Counted from the stretch's first letter, positions 8,769 to 17,951 are shown. The stretch: DNA of 64,000 nt from Oscillospiraceae bacterium (GCA_017533485.1 JAFXIC010000057.1:58395-122394); one strand, 5' to 3'. Numbers and translations: made by a program. The notes: generated by a model from the sequence alone, not told the origin.

Positions 8769-11453
8769 ATGAAAAAAGGGAAAATTTTTGCCGCCGCAGC
8801 CGTCCTTCCGCTTGCGTGGAACAGTCTGACGGTACCGAATCCGCAAACGAATGTGCAGGCAGGCGGCGGACAGATTCTGGTGGAATACCTGAACCGCGGC
8901 ATCAGTGCGGTTTCTACGGGCTCCGGAATGCTGGTAAGCTGGCGGTATCTTGCGAATGATGCCGATGACGCAGTGTTCCGCCTGTACCGCAATGACGCGA
9001 TGATTTATGAAAGTACGAAAGGGATGGCAACCTGCTATCTGGATGCGTCGGGCAATGCCAACTGTCAGTATCGTGTGGAATCCATCGAGAATGACCGTGT
9101 GGTATCGTCTGAGGTCTGTACGAATATCAGCAGCTCGAATTATCTGAGTGTACCGATGGATATTCCGGCAGGCGGCTCGGATTTTTCGTATGTCGCATCG
9201 GATACAACAGTCGGCGATGTGGACGGCGATGGTGCATATGAGCTGTTTGTGAAATGGGATCCGACGAATGCACAGGATAACTCGAAGCCGGGATATACCG
9301 GAAATGTCTATATTGACTGTTATACGCTGGAGGGAAAAAAGCTCTGGCGGATTGATCTGGGACGGAATATTCGTGCCGGCGCACATTATACCCAGCATCT
9401 CGTTGCAGATTTTGACGGGGATGGAAAGGCAGAAATGTGCTGTAAGACCGCGGACGGAACAGTGGACGGAAAAGGTCAGGTGATCGGAAACGGCAATGCC
9501 GATTATCGGAACAGCAGCGGATATGTTCTGGACGGACCGGAGTATTATACGCTGTTTGACGGTGCGACCGGTGCCGCACTCGATACGGTCAGCTATGAAT
9601 ATCCGCGCGGTACTGTCTCGAAATCTACATGGGGCGATGATTACGGAAACCGCTGTGACAGATTCCTCGGCGCGGTCTGCTATCTGGACGGTGTCCATCC
9701 GAGTGCAGTTTCCGTGCGCGGCTATTATACGAGAATGACTGCTGTCGCATATGATGTTGTCGATCAGAAGCTTGTGAAGCGCTGGGGCTTTGATACGGGA
9801 TATAATTCCTCCGCCCCCGGCTATGGCCAGGGCAACCACAACTGTATGCCGGCGGATGTAGATGGTGACGGGAAACAGGAGCTTGTGCTGGGTGCGACCT
9901 GTCTGGACGATAATGGTCAGGTGCTCTGGTGCAACTGGATGGGCCATGGTGACGCAATGCATCTGGGTGATTTACAGCCCGATCGTCAGGGTCTGGAGCT
10001 TTGGGTCTGTCACGAGGCAGCACCCTACGGCGTTTCGCTTCTGGATGCCAAAACCGGCCAGAAGATTTTCCATTACGATCGCGATAAGGATACCGGAAGA
10101 TGCTGCGGCGCGAATGTGCTCGCGAGCAATCCGGGCTCGGAATACTGGGGCGCACGCTCTGCGGATGTCTATAACAGCAGCGGTCAGGTCATCAGTTCGA
10201 CCACTCCGGCACAGAATTTCCTTGCCTATTGGGACGGCGATCTGGAGCGCGAGCTTCAGGATGGCATCAGCATTTCCAAAATGACGAGTGCGAGTTCGAT
10301 TGATGTTATTTTTACCGCAACGGGATGTGCGACAAACAACAGCACGAAATCCAATCCCTGTCTGACCGCAGATATCCTGGGAGACTGGAGAGAGGAGCTG
10401 CTGTACCGTACCGAGGACAGCAGGGAAATCCGCATTTTCTGTACGCCGGCTGAGACCGAGCATCGTATTACCACGCTGATGCATGACCCGCAGTACCGCA
10501 ATCAGGTTGCCGGAGAACAGAATGGCTATAATCAGCCTGCACACGCAAGCTTTTATCTGGGTTCGGATGCTGCACTTCCCGCACGTCCGGCTGTTGCTGT
10601 GAATGATGACGGCAGCCATACCACCAGCAATGATCCGATGAATGGTGTACTGATTCAGAATCTGAATGTCTATGATATGAGCAATTATCGGAACTGGTAT
10701 CTGGATGATGCACTGTATCAGGGTGAAACCATTTTTGGTGACCGCGACTTTACGTATACCCAGCTTCCGGATACACTGAGCGGACTGGAATCCATTCTGA
10801 CGGCGTGTGATTCGAAGTACAGTACGACCGATCTTGCCGGCTTTACGGCAGCGAAAGATGCGACCGTGTATATTGTGATGGATCATCGTGTGGAAACATT
10901 GCCGGGCTGGCTGAATGCCTATGAAAAGACCGGAATGACTGCGGCAAGCTCAAATGACGTAATTTTTGATGTCTATGCGCGCAATGTCAATGCCGGTGAT
11001 CTTGTGACGCTCGGACAAAACGGCCAGTCCAGCTATTGTGTGAATTATACGGTGTTTATCGCGGAGCGTGCCGTGGAAACCACCACGACTACGACGACCA
11101 CAACAACAACAACTACTACTACGACAACCACAACTACAACGACTACCACTACCACCACCTCTACCACAGAGACGACATCAACATCCAAGTCCATTACAAC
11201 GACATCAACATCCAAGTCCATTACAACGACAACAACACCGCAGCCTGCGGCATTCTTGCGAGGAGATGTGGATTGCAGTGGAGCAGTGGATATTTCCGAT
11301 GTGATTCTGTTGAGCCGTTCGAATGCAGAGGACAATACAGCAGTCATCTCTGCACAGGGCAGAGTGAATGCTGAGTGCAGCGGTGACGGAAAGCTGACAT
11401 CTGAAGATGTGGTTATGATTCTGAAAGCCATTGCAAAGCTGATTACACTCTGA
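8769..11453 (+). CDS. Secreted rhamnogalacturonan lyase (PL11) with Thr-rich linker and dockerin
   Basis: 894 residues. AAGAGGTG precedes the ATG; a signal peptide covers about the first 35 residues. The body is of the YesW/YesX (PL11) beta-propeller type: it opens with an Fn3-like part (LNRGISAVSTGSGMLVSWR) and has many Asp-rich calcium loops such as DVDGDGAYELFVKWDP and DFDGDGKAEM. A sugar-binding or lectin-like part follows to about residue 765, then a Thr tract (about 770-825) with a doubled SKSITTTSTSKSITT motif. The C-terminal dockerin (about 831-893) has two F-hand calcium loops, GDVDCSGAVDISD and AECSGDGKLTSED. It should cleave the rhamnogalacturonan-I backbone of pectin while docked on a cellulosome scaffoldin; no scaffoldin is in the window. 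Confidence 0.9.
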   Translation: MKKGKIFAAAAVLPLAWNSLTVPNPQTNVQAGGGQILVEYLNRGISAVSTGSGMLVSWRYLANDADDAVFRLYRNDAMIYESTKGMATCYLDASGNANCQYRVESIENDRVVSSEVCTNISSSNYLSVPMDIPAGGSDFSYVASDTTVGDVDGDGAYELFVKWDPTNAQDNSKPGYTGNVYIDCYTLEGKKLWRIDLGRNIRAGAHYTQHLVADFDGDGKAEMCCKTADGTVDGKGQVIGNGNADYRNSSGYVLDGPEYYTLFDGATGAALDTVSYEYPRGTVSKSTWGDDYGNRCDRFLGAVCYLDGVHPSAVSVRGYYTRMTAVAYDVVDQKLVKRWGFDTGYNSSAPGYGQGNHNCMPADVDGDGKQELVLGATCLDDNGQVLWCNWMGHGDAMHLGDLQPDRQGLELWVCHEAAPYGVSLLDAKTGQKIFHYDRDKDTGRCCGANVLASNPGSEYWGARSADVYNSSGQVISSTTPAQNFLAYWDGDLERELQDGISISKMTSASSIDVIFTATGCATNNSTKSNPCLTADILGDWREELLYRTEDSREIRIFCTPAETEHRITTLMHDPQYRNQVAGEQNGYNQPAHASFYLGSDAALPARPAVAVNDDGSHTTSNDPMNGVLIQNLNVYDMSNYRNWYLDDALYQGETIFGDRDFTYTQLPDTLSGLESILTACDSKYSTTDLAGFTAAKDATVYIVMDHRVETLPGWLNAYEKTGMTAASSNDVIFDVYARNVNAGDLVTLGQNGQSSYCVNYTVFIAERAVETTTTTTTTTTTTTTTTTTTTTTTTTTTSTTETTSTSKSITTTSTSKSITTTTTPQPAAFLRGDVDCSGAVDISDVILLSRSNAEDNTAVISAQGRVNAECSGDGKLTSEDVVMILKAIAKLITL
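11084..11240 (+). repeat. ACN-rich low-complexity tract coding the Thr linker
   Basis: An almost uninterrupted run of Thr codons (ACA, ACC, ACG, ACT mixed), ending in two copies of a 24-27 bp unit that encodes SKSITTTST. The synonymous mixing of codons reduces slippage and suggests selection for the protein sequence. Confidence 0.85.
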
Positions 11454-11462
11454 AATCAAATG

Positions 11463-11508
11463 AAATCGCCATAGTTCCCGAATCAAAAGGGGACTATGGC
11501 GATTTTTA
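11463..11508. terminator. Terminator between convergent PL11 lyase and cbiC
   Basis: AAATCGCCATAGT pairs with ACTATGGCGATTT around an internal CCC/GGG pairing, and a T-run follows on the + side. The A-rich left flank allows use from the minus strand too. Confidence 0.8.
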
Positions 11509-11519
11509 TGCAGATGATG

Positions 11520-12146
11520 TTATCTGCCGCCCGCCATATAGAGGAGGGCATTGCAGATTGCGGCGGCGACATTACTGCCGCCCTTTCGTCCTTTGGCGAT
11601 GATGTAGGGGACATCCGTTTCCATGATGCATTCTTTTGACTGTACGACATTGACAAAGCCGACCGGAACACCAATCACGAGTGCTGGGATAAAGGTTTTT
11701 TGGAGGATATGGTGATGGAGTCTGAGGAGGGCAGTCGGCGCATTTCCAACCGCATAAATGACGGGCTTTCCGAGCTGTGCGGCACGGTCAACCGCCGCCG
11801 CCGCACGCGTGGTAGCATTTTGCTGTGCTGTTTTCGCGATCCCGGCATCCGCCATATAGCACAATGCCTCGCAGTTCATTTTTTGGAGTGCGGACTGATT
11901 GATACCGGCACGCGCCATATTGGTATCGGTGAGAAAGACTGCACCCTGACGGATGGTATCGAGTGCGATTCTGACAGCGTCTTTGGAAAAACAGAGCTGG
12001 TCAAGGTAGTCAAAATCTGCCGTTGTATGGATGACGCGCATCACAATCGGGCGTATTTCCTCCGAAATTTCGTGCGGCAGCTCCTGTGCAATGATTTCAA
12101 AGCTTCTGGCTTCGATTTCGTTCGGAAGAACATATTCAAGCTTCAA
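11520..12146 (-). CDS. cbiC: Precorrin-8X / cobalt-precorrin-8 methylmutase
   Basis: 208 residues from a TTG start at 12146 that overlaps the cobO stop as TTGA; this length matches the CbiC/CobH family (about 210). An in-frame upstream ATG would add 18 unlikely residues. The catalytic histidine is in RVIHTTADFDY, and the typical LTDTNMARAGI and VGVPVGFVN motifs are present. It moves the C-11 methyl to C-12 to give (cobalt-)hydrogenobyrinic/cobyrinic acid. It is the last gene of the riboswitch-controlled uptake operon, away from the other corrin-ring genes. Confidence 0.95.
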   Translation of the reverse strand: MKLEYVLPNEIEARSFEIIAQELPHEISEEIRPIVMRVIHTTADFDYLDQLCFSKDAVRIALDTIRQGAVFLTDTNMARAGINQSALQKMNCEALCYMADAGIAKTAQQNATTRAAAAVDRAAQLGKPVIYAVGNAPTALLRLHHHILQKTFIPALVIGVPVGFVNVVQSKECIMETDVPYIIAKGRKGGSNVAAAICNALLYMAGGR

Positions 12147-12655
12147 TATTCGATCCCCTTTCTTGCAGGAATTCCTTTTTTGTAAGGGTGTCTGAGACAT
12201 TGGATTTCGCTGATATAATCGGCGGCATCGAGAAAGACGGGTGCAGGATTTCTGCCGGTGAGGATAATTTCCGCGTTGCAGCCGCTTCGCAGGATATATT
12301 GTTCCGCCGCAGTCTGATGGAGGAGTCCTGCGTGATATGCGCAGTTGAATTCGTCCAGTATGATCATATCATAGGAAGGCTCCGAAAAGACTTTGGAAAG
12401 GAGCTGATTGTGACAATTTGTGATTGCGGTACGTGCCGCAGCGTCCATATGTTTGGTAAATCCGTAGTGCTTGTCACAGCGCAGGACAGTCATATTCGGA
12501 ATCCGGGTAAGAATATCAAGCTCTGCGGTATCTTTCCCTTTCATCAGCTGGACAAAGCAGATTTTCATTCCGGCGCCTGCCGCACGGACGGCGAGTCCGA
12601 GGGCAGCGGTGGTTTTTCCTTTGCCGGTTCCGCAGTAGATGTGGAGAAGTCCCAT
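12143..12655 (-). CDS. cobO: Cob(I)yrinic acid a,c-diamide adenosyltransferase
   Basis: 170 residues of the BtuR/CobO family. The nucleotide-binding loop GTGKGKTTAALG is at residues 9-20, and the family signature DMIILDEFNCA and LTGRNPAP follow. It transfers the 5'-deoxyadenosyl group of ATP to the cobalt of cob(I)yrinate diamide or imported corrinoids. It lies 56 bp after the ABC ATPase gene and is translationally coupled to cbiC. Linkage with the importer suggests adenosylation of salvaged corrinoid as well as of new corrinoid. Confidence 0.95.
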   Translation of the reverse strand: MGLLHIYCGTGKGKTTAALGLAVRAAGAGMKICFVQLMKGKDTAELDILTRIPNMTVLRCDKHYGFTKHMDAAARTAITNCHNQLLSKVFSEPSYDMIILDEFNCAYHAGLLHQTAAEQYILRSGCNAEIILTGRNPAPVFLDAADYISEIQCLRHPYKKGIPARKGIEY

Positions 12656-12711
12656 TCGTTTTCCTCTTTTCTGGATGAAGCGAAAATCGGATGCGCCGTA
12701 TCGGGGTGGTG

Positions 12712-13464
12712 CTATCCGAAATATTTCTCGTAGAGATTTTTGGGAATATCGTAAAGCTGCATGATGTTATCGGGGGTAAAGATTTCGTCCGGCGTTCCGC
12801 AGCTCTGTACCTTCCCATCCTTGATACAAAGTACATAATCGGAAATCTTCTCTGCAAAGTCAAGTTCGTGCATGGATAGGATCACTGCAATTTTCTGTTT
12901 TTCCGCGAGCTTTCGGAGAATCTCGAAGAACATGATTTTATGGTGGATATCGAGATAGGAGGTTGGTTCATCGAGAATGAGGATATCGGGTTCCTGGGCG
13001 ATGGCGCGTGCAAGGAGAATCCGTTGTTTCTGACCGTCACTGGTGGCTGAAAAATCCTGCTGTGCGAATGCAGCAGCTTCTACGGTACGGATTGCCTGTT
13101 CAACGATCTGCTTGTCATGCTCGGAAAGGATGCCGAACGTACCGGTATAGGGATAGCGTCCGGTTTCGACAACCTCCCGACAGGTCATGCGATCGGGGCG
13201 GATGCGTTCGGTAAGAACAACGGCGAGCTGTTTGGCGAAGTCAGAAGAACGGATGTGACCAGCATCCATTTCGTTGATAAGGATGGTGCCGCTGATTTGT
13301 TTGAGATATCCGGAAAGTGTTTTCAGTACCGTTGATTTTCCGGCGCCGTTGGGGCCGATGAGGGTCAGGATTTCTCCCGCACATACCGAGAATCCGATTT
13401 CCTCGACAACCTGTTTTTTGTTATATCCCACAGACAGCTGATGTGCGGAAACGGTAATTTTCAT
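12712..13464 (-). CDS. btuD: ABC transporter ATPase of a corrinoid/iron-siderophore type importer (BtuD/FecE family)
   Basis: 250 residues from the ATG at 13464, which overlaps the permease stop as TGATG. Walker A is GPNGAGKST and Walker B is ILILDEPTSYLD, with the switch His in SMHELDF. The ABC signature reads TSDGQKQR in place of LSGGQ, so the first two Gly-type positions deviate. Substrate is inferred from context only: a cobalamin riboswitch at the head of the operon and cobO-cbiC at its end. Iron-siderophore or haem uptake is the main alternative. Confidence 0.85.
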   Translation of the reverse strand: MKITVSAHQLSVGYNKKQVVEEIGFSVCAGEILTLIGPNGAGKSTVLKTLSGYLKQISGTILINEMDAGHIRSSDFAKQLAVVLTERIRPDRMTCREVVETGRYPYTGTFGILSEHDKQIVEQAIRTVEAAAFAQQDFSATSDGQKQRILLARAIAQEPDILILDEPTSYLDIHHKIMFFEILRKLAEKQKIAVILSMHELDFAEKISDYVLCIKDGKVQSCGTPDEIFTPDNIMQLYDIPKNLYEKYFG

Positions 13465-14465
13465 CACAGTTCGCCTCGCTTTCTCTGTACAAGAATCAGA
13501 ATCACGACAGGTGCGCCGAAGATAGCAGTCACCGTGCTGATACTCAGTTCTGTCGGGGAAAAGGCGGTTCTTGCGAGCATATCGCAGAGCATACAAAAGA
13601 CGCTGCCGCCGAGAAATGCTGCCGGGATCATCACCAGCGGCTTAGAGGTACGGAAGATGACGCGGATGATATGCGGTACTGCGATGCCGACGAATGAAAC
13701 GGGGCCTGCGAATGCCGTCACACAAGCGGAAAGCAGTCCCGAGAGAATGACGAGTGCCGCCTTCAGCAGCCCAACCGGTACGCCCATACTTTTCGCGTAT
13801 TGTTCTCCGAGCATATAGGCATACATGGGTTTGGAGATGAGGAATGCTCCGATGAAGCCGACTGCAACCACTGCTGCAATAACGGCAATATGCTGCATAC
13901 TGGTACCGGAGAAAGTGCCGAGAGACCAGTCATGGAGGTTTGCGATTTCGCTGTCATCGGCAAAGGTTACGAGAAAATCCGTTGCTGCCGAACAGATATA
14001 TCCGATCATCACACCGCAGACCACCAGCATGGACATCCGCTTGATTTTTCTGGAGACAAGGAGTACAAATCCCAGCGAGAGCATAGCGCCGATAAAAGCG
14101 GCTGTAATGAGGAAAAAGGAATTGACCGACTGTACAAACCGGAACGCAAAGAGCATTGCGATTGCGACACAAAGCTTTGCGCCCGAGGAAACGCCGAGAA
14201 CAAACGGCCCTGCAATGGGGTTCTGGAAAAAGGTCTGGAGGAGATAGCCGGAAAGTGCGAGCGCACCGCCTAAGAGGAGTGCCGCGAAAGCACGCGGAAT
14301 CCGGATTTTCCAAAGGATCCGTCCGACATCACTATCCGGATTCCGGAATAGTGCGTCTATCAGATCGGAGAACGGAAGCGGGGTGCTGCCGATATGGAGA
14401 TTGAGTATCAGGACAATCAGTAAGGACATTGCCAGCAGTGAAAAACACAGGACATTTCGTTTCAT
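13464..14465 (-). CDS. btuC: FecCD/BtuC-family ABC importer permease
   Basis: 333 residues with nine to ten hydrophobic segments. Typical family motifs are RIPRAFAALLLGGALALSGYLLQ near residue 55 and FVGIAVPHIIR near residue 265, the latter contacting the ATPase. It forms the membrane channel of the importer. The gene starts 10 bp after the binding-protein gene and overlaps the ATPase gene by 1-2 nt. Corrinoid is the likeliest cargo because of the upstream riboswitch. Confidence 0.88.
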   Translation of the reverse strand: MKRNVLCFSLLAMSLLIVLILNLHIGSTPLPFSDLIDALFRNPDSDVGRILWKIRIPRAFAALLLGGALALSGYLLQTFFQNPIAGPFVLGVSSGAKLCVAIAMLFAFRFVQSVNSFFLITAAFIGAMLSLGFVLLVSRKIKRMSMLVVCGVMIGYICSAATDFLVTFADDSEIANLHDWSLGTFSGTSMQHIAVIAAVVAVGFIGAFLISKPMYAYMLGEQYAKSMGVPVGLLKAALVILSGLLSACVTAFAGPVSFVGIAVPHIIRVIFRTSKPLVMIPAAFLGGSVFCMLCDMLARTAFSPTELSISTVTAIFGAPVVILILVQRKRGEL

Positions 14466-14475
14466 ATAGGATCCT

Positions 14476-15615
14476 CTAATCTAAGCGGAATAAAAATTCA
14501 GGCGGAGAAGATGCGGTCTGACCGGTGAAGATCCGGTTGAAATCGGAAATGACCGTGCCAAGCTGCATAGTTTCCTGAAAGAGGTTTTCGGTTGTACACC
14601 AGACATTTCCGTTTTGTACGGCTTTAAAATCTGCGAGCAGCGGATTCTTGGCGATCAGTTCCGAAATGGAATTGACTTCGCCGGCAATGGTGCTGTTATA
14701 GATAATAAAGTCGGCGTCTTTTGCTTTCGTATAGAATTCTTCCATTTCCAGTGTGACAGAGGAAGATGCATTTTCGGAATCCCCGAGGTTTGAAAAGATA
14801 TTGGTGCCGCCTGCGATTGTAATCATTTGTGTGACATAATCACCTGATTTTCGGGTTACCGCCTGTCCTGCGGCATTGATATAGAAGAATGCCGCAGTCG
14901 TTTCCTTTTTCGGTTTGGTCAGCGATTGCGGAATAGACGCCTGTGCAGAAAAAAGCTGATCTGCGGCATCTGACTTGCCAAAGATCTCTCCGTATACCTT
15001 AATCCATTCGCTTCTGCCAAGCGGATGGGTTTCGTAGCTGGAATAGTCGATGAAAACCGGAATGCCGAGTGCAGAGAGCTGTTCTCTGACTTCGGGTGCG
15101 TGGAAGATCATCGAGGACTGAACGGAAAGATCACATCCCTCTTTCAGCAGCAGCTCATAATCCGGCTCACGGTATTTTCCGGCGTACAGCATCTCCTCCT
15201 GTTTCATGGCTTCTATGGCGGCAGGAATCGCCCAGTCCTCCGGTTTTGTACCCGAAAAGCGGATATGCGTAATACAGTCGAGTGCGTCTGCCAGTCCCAT
15301 TGCAGAGGTTGCGGTAAGATAGATGTCATCCAGCGGTTGCTGTAAGACCGTAAGCCCGTCGATTTCCGGTACAGCTGCGTGTTCGGGTACAATGCAGAAG
15401 CTTTCGCCGTCCATGGTGTGAATGATCGAATAGCCATGTTCGTAGCGGTCGATCGTGAATTGTTCCGCATAGGTATTTTCGAGCCGTTTTGTGAATGCGG
15501 CTTCCGGGAGCAGGATTGGCTGAGGCGGGAAGGAATCGGGTTTTGTATCGGTACAGCCGCAAAGCAGAATCGCAGAAAAAGAGACTGCGGCAATGATCTT
15601 ACTGAGTCTGTTCAT
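14476..15615 (-). CDS. btuF: Lipoprotein substrate-binding protein of the corrinoid-type importer (BtuF-like)
   Basis: 379 residues from ATG 15615. The signal peptide ends in the lipobox ILLCGC, so the mature protein should be lipid-anchored outside the membrane. The remainder has the two-lobe TroA/FepB layout with the MGLADALD and GGTNIFSN regions typical of the periplasmic binding protein 2 family. The start overlaps the end of the NEAT-like gene by 17 nt. Ligand specificity is inferred from the operon, not from visible residues. Confidence 0.85.
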   Translation of the reverse strand: MNRLSKIIAAVSFSAILLCGCTDTKPDSFPPQPILLPEAAFTKRLENTYAEQFTIDRYEHGYSIIHTMDGESFCIVPEHAAVPEIDGLTVLQQPLDDIYLTATSAMGLADALDCITHIRFSGTKPEDWAIPAAIEAMKQEEMLYAGKYREPDYELLLKEGCDLSVQSSMIFHAPEVREQLSALGIPVFIDYSSYETHPLGRSEWIKVYGEIFGKSDAADQLFSAQASIPQSLTKPKKETTAAFFYINAAGQAVTRKSGDYVTQMITIAGGTNIFSNLGDSENASSSVTLEMEEFYTKAKDADFIIYNSTIAGEVNSISELIAKNPLLADFKAVQNGNVWCTTENLFQETMQLGTVISDFNRIFTGQTASSPPEFLFRLD

Positions 15616-16036
15616 GATGCTGTTTTTTCCTCTTTCTGATGCAGGTAACCACAGCCGCCGCTGCTGCCAGAACAAGCAGCCCGCCGCCGATTGCGAGAAT
15701 GAAATGCATGGCGGACAGCGGTGTGCGGATCGTATCGGAATGGAATTCCAAAGTATAGGAGATGAGGCGCGGCTTGCTCATGGCAACGGTCTGTGCTGTG
15801 ATATCCATCTCCGAGTCCAGTGCAGCAACGTCGATGAGAAATACCGAATTGCCTTCTTCGTTGACAGGAAAGTATTCGCAGTCACCGATTTTCATATAGT
15901 CGTAGTTGCTGCTGTTCCAAGTAATCTCGGCAGTCATTTCCCCGTTTTCGACATAGAGTGTGCAAGGGGAGGCAATAGAAGCCTTACCGCTGCCGCCTGT
16001 GAGCGTCACATCAATTTCATATGTTCCGTTTTTCAT
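15599..16036 (-). CDS. NEAT-like domain protein with C-terminal membrane anchor, no signal peptide
   Basis: 145 residues. Residues 3-100 look like the beta-sandwich of NEAT-type domains (GTYEIDVTLTGGSGKAS, ITWNSSNYDYMKIG, TAMSK-like AMSKPRLISYTLEF). A single hydrophobic segment follows at about 109-131, then RKRKKQHH, the expected inside-facing stop-transfer tail. Similar proteins appear near FecCD-type importers in Clostridia. Such domains normally sit outside the cell, but this frame has no signal peptide: an in-frame TGA lies six codons before the ATG with no other start. It is the first gene after a cobalamin riboswitch, so a corrinoid or tetrapyrrole role is plausible but unproved. Confidence 0.7.
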   Translation of the reverse strand: MKNGTYEIDVTLTGGSGKASIASPCTLYVENGEMTAEITWNSSNYDYMKIGDCEYFPVNEEGNSVFLIDVAALDSEMDITAQTVAMSKPRLISYTLEFHSDTIRTPLSAMHFILAIGGGLLVLAAAAAVVTCIRKRKKQHHEQTQ

Positions 16037-16055
16037 GTAAGAATATCCCTTTCAT

Positions 16056-16094
16056 AAATAAAAATGCACCCTTACCGGTGAGTAAGCGTGCATT
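16056..16094 (-). terminator. Attenuator terminator of cobalamin riboswitch 1
   Basis: Read on the minus strand, AATGCACGCTTAC and GTAAGGGTGCATT form a 13-bp stem with one mismatch, followed by TTTTTATTT. It lies between the aptamer and the first start codon, so transcription is probably stopped when cobalamin is bound. Confidence 0.8.
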
Positions 16095-16206
16095 ACAAAA
16101 CGATACGGCAGAGGTTCAGGCTGTGTCAAAAGGGCACAGCAAGCCTGTATTCAGCCCGTGTGGTTTCGTACTGCCAGTTACTCGTGGCATTGGATTTCTC
16201 CTGTAC

Positions 16207-16405
16207 AAACAGCAGGCAGGTCTCCCGGCTTATGCCTCAACACTTCGGAAAGGTCTTCCCACGCATCCGCGCAGTGACTGTCATAGCGTATCTCCTATGA
16301 CTTCTTTCCTTGCTCCGCAATTACGGTGACGAGTTCGTGCGGGATTTTCACCCGACTTCCCTTTTCATCGGACCAATCGCAATGGATTTCCGACACCTGT
16401 TGTTT
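16207..16405 (-). promoter_or_regulatory. Cobalamin (AdoCbl-type) riboswitch 1
   Basis: On the minus strand the closing P1 helix pairs AAACAACAGG (16405-16396) with CCTGCTGTTT (16216-16207). Between them are the conserved GAAAAGGGAA and GGGTGAAAATCCC elements, a B12-box-like GTCACTG (one change from GCCACTG) and the hallmark AAGCCGGGAGACCTGCC near the 3' end. It precedes the uptake operon NEAT-like/btuFCD/cobO/cbiC. Confidence 0.93.
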
Positions 16406-16439
16406 TGATTCGGTTTTCAAATTCCATGGAATATGAGTT

Positions 16440-16468
16440 ATTATAGCATATTGTGAATGTTTTGTCAA
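16440..16468 (-). promoter_or_regulatory. Promoter of the corrinoid-uptake operon
   Basis: TTGACA (16468-16463), 17 bp, TATAAT (16445-16440). The -35 hexamer overlaps the stop codon of cbiP, so the two cobalamin operons abut without spare DNA. Confidence 0.85.
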
Positions 16469-17949
16469 GGCGTCATAAGACCCTGTTCAAGAATCTGATA
16501 GACGCGTTCGAGATTGAGATTGGCTCTTACCGTATCCGCAAGGAGATCAAACTGCTGTTCCTTATACACATGACGGTCCGGGACTCTGCTGCCGCTGTAT
16601 ACAACGCCTTTTTTGCGGCAGAGTGCTTTCACAATCGTCTCGGAGATATGGGATTGATCGAAGATTCCGTGGATATAACAGCCGTAGATATTGTTATGCT
16701 GTGCACCTTCCTGTTCAGCATAGAGAGGGCTTGCAGAGGATTTTGTAATTCCCATATGGATTTCATAGCCTTCGAATTCCGTGTCAGAAAGTTCCGAGAA
16801 GATGCCGTGTATCGTGCGGAAGCAACCGCTGGTACGGGTACGTGTTTTTTCGGGGGAGAATATTGTTTTGGCGGGGAGGAGTGCCATGCCTCTGATTGTG
16901 CCGCCGCCTTCCGTACCGAGCGGATCAGAAATTTCTTCGCCTAATATCTGATATCCGCCGCAGATTCCGAAAACCGGAATCCCTTTGCACGCGCATTCCC
17001 TGATTGCCGCTTCCATTCCGCTTTCCCGCAGCCATTTCATATCATGAATGGTACTTTTGGTGCCGGGGAGGAGGATAAAATCGGGAGTACCGAGGAAGGA
17101 CGCTTTTTTGACATAGCGAATGCTGACATCGGGGTACTGGGAGAATACATCAAAATCGGTGAAATTGGAAATGCGCGGCAGGTGTATGACCGCGATATCA
17201 ATTTTCGCGTCTGCGGCAGTTTTCCGAAGTTTTTCGGAGAGACTGTCCTCGTCCTCGATATCGCACTGCATATACGGCAGCACGCCGATGACAGGTTTTC
17301 CGCCGCGTTGTTCGAGGATTTCGATTCCGCTTCGGAACAAGGATAAATCGCCGCGGAATTTATTGACCACAAGTCCCTTTATCATCTTCTGTTGGTCGGC
17401 TTCGAGCAGCATTAAGGTACCGATGAGCTGTGCGAAAACGCCGCCGCGGTCGATATCGCCGACGAGAAGAACAGGTGCCTTTGCAAGCGCAGCCATCCCC
17501 ATATTTACGATATCATCGGTATTGAGATTCAGTTCTGCGGCACTGCCGGCGCCTTCGATGACAATGATATCATGCTGCTTTGAGAGGGTGTTGAAGGCTG
17601 TGCGGATATCGGGAATCAGTTCTTTTTTGTAGCGGAAATATTCGGTCGCGGAGAAATTTCCGCGTGCGATGCCATTGACGATGACCTGTGAGCCGACATC
17701 TGTGGTCGGTTTCAGGAGGATCGGGTTCATGAGAACCGATGGTTCGATGCCGGCAGCCTCCGCCTGCATTGCCTGTGCTCTGCCGATTTCGAGCCCATCG
17801 TTTGTGATATAGGAATTGAGCGCCATATTCTGGGATTTAAATGGCGCAGCGGAATAGCCGTCCTGTTTGAAAATACGGCACAGTGCCGCGGTCAGCAGGC
17901 TTTTTCCGACATTGGACATCGTACCCTGAATCATAATAGATTTTGCCAT
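16465..17949 (-). CDS. cbiP: Cobyric acid synthase (glutamine-hydrolysing)
   Basis: 494 residues. AGGAGGAGG precedes the ATG at 17949. The N-terminal dethiobiotin-synthetase-like ATPase begins with IQGTMSNVGKS; the C-terminal class I glutamine amidotransferase-like domain has the nucleophile region GICGGYQILG and the HGIF element. It amidates four carboxylates (b, d, e, g) of adenosylcobyrinic acid a,c-diamide. It is the last gene of the large operon. Confidence 0.96.
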   Translation of the reverse strand: MAKSIMIQGTMSNVGKSLLTAALCRIFKQDGYSAAPFKSQNMALNSYITNDGLEIGRAQAMQAEAAGIEPSVLMNPILLKPTTDVGSQVIVNGIARGNFSATEYFRYKKELIPDIRTAFNTLSKQHDIIVIEGAGSAAELNLNTDDIVNMGMAALAKAPVLLVGDIDRGGVFAQLIGTLMLLEADQQKMIKGLVVNKFRGDLSLFRSGIEILEQRGGKPVIGVLPYMQCDIEDEDSLSEKLRKTAADAKIDIAVIHLPRISNFTDFDVFSQYPDVSIRYVKKASFLGTPDFILLPGTKSTIHDMKWLRESGMEAAIRECACKGIPVFGICGGYQILGEEISDPLGTEGGGTIRGMALLPAKTIFSPEKTRTRTSGCFRTIHGIFSELSDTEFEGYEIHMGITKSSASPLYAEQEGAQHNNIYGCYIHGIFDQSHISETIVKALCRKKGVVYSGSRVPDRHVYKEQQFDLLADTVRANLNLERVYQILEQGLMTP

Positions 17950-17951
17950 TG

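Noticed and set aside
8568-9962. 464-codon minus-strand open frame
   Set aside because: Antisense to the PL11 lyase; no ribosome-binding site and no recognisable protein.
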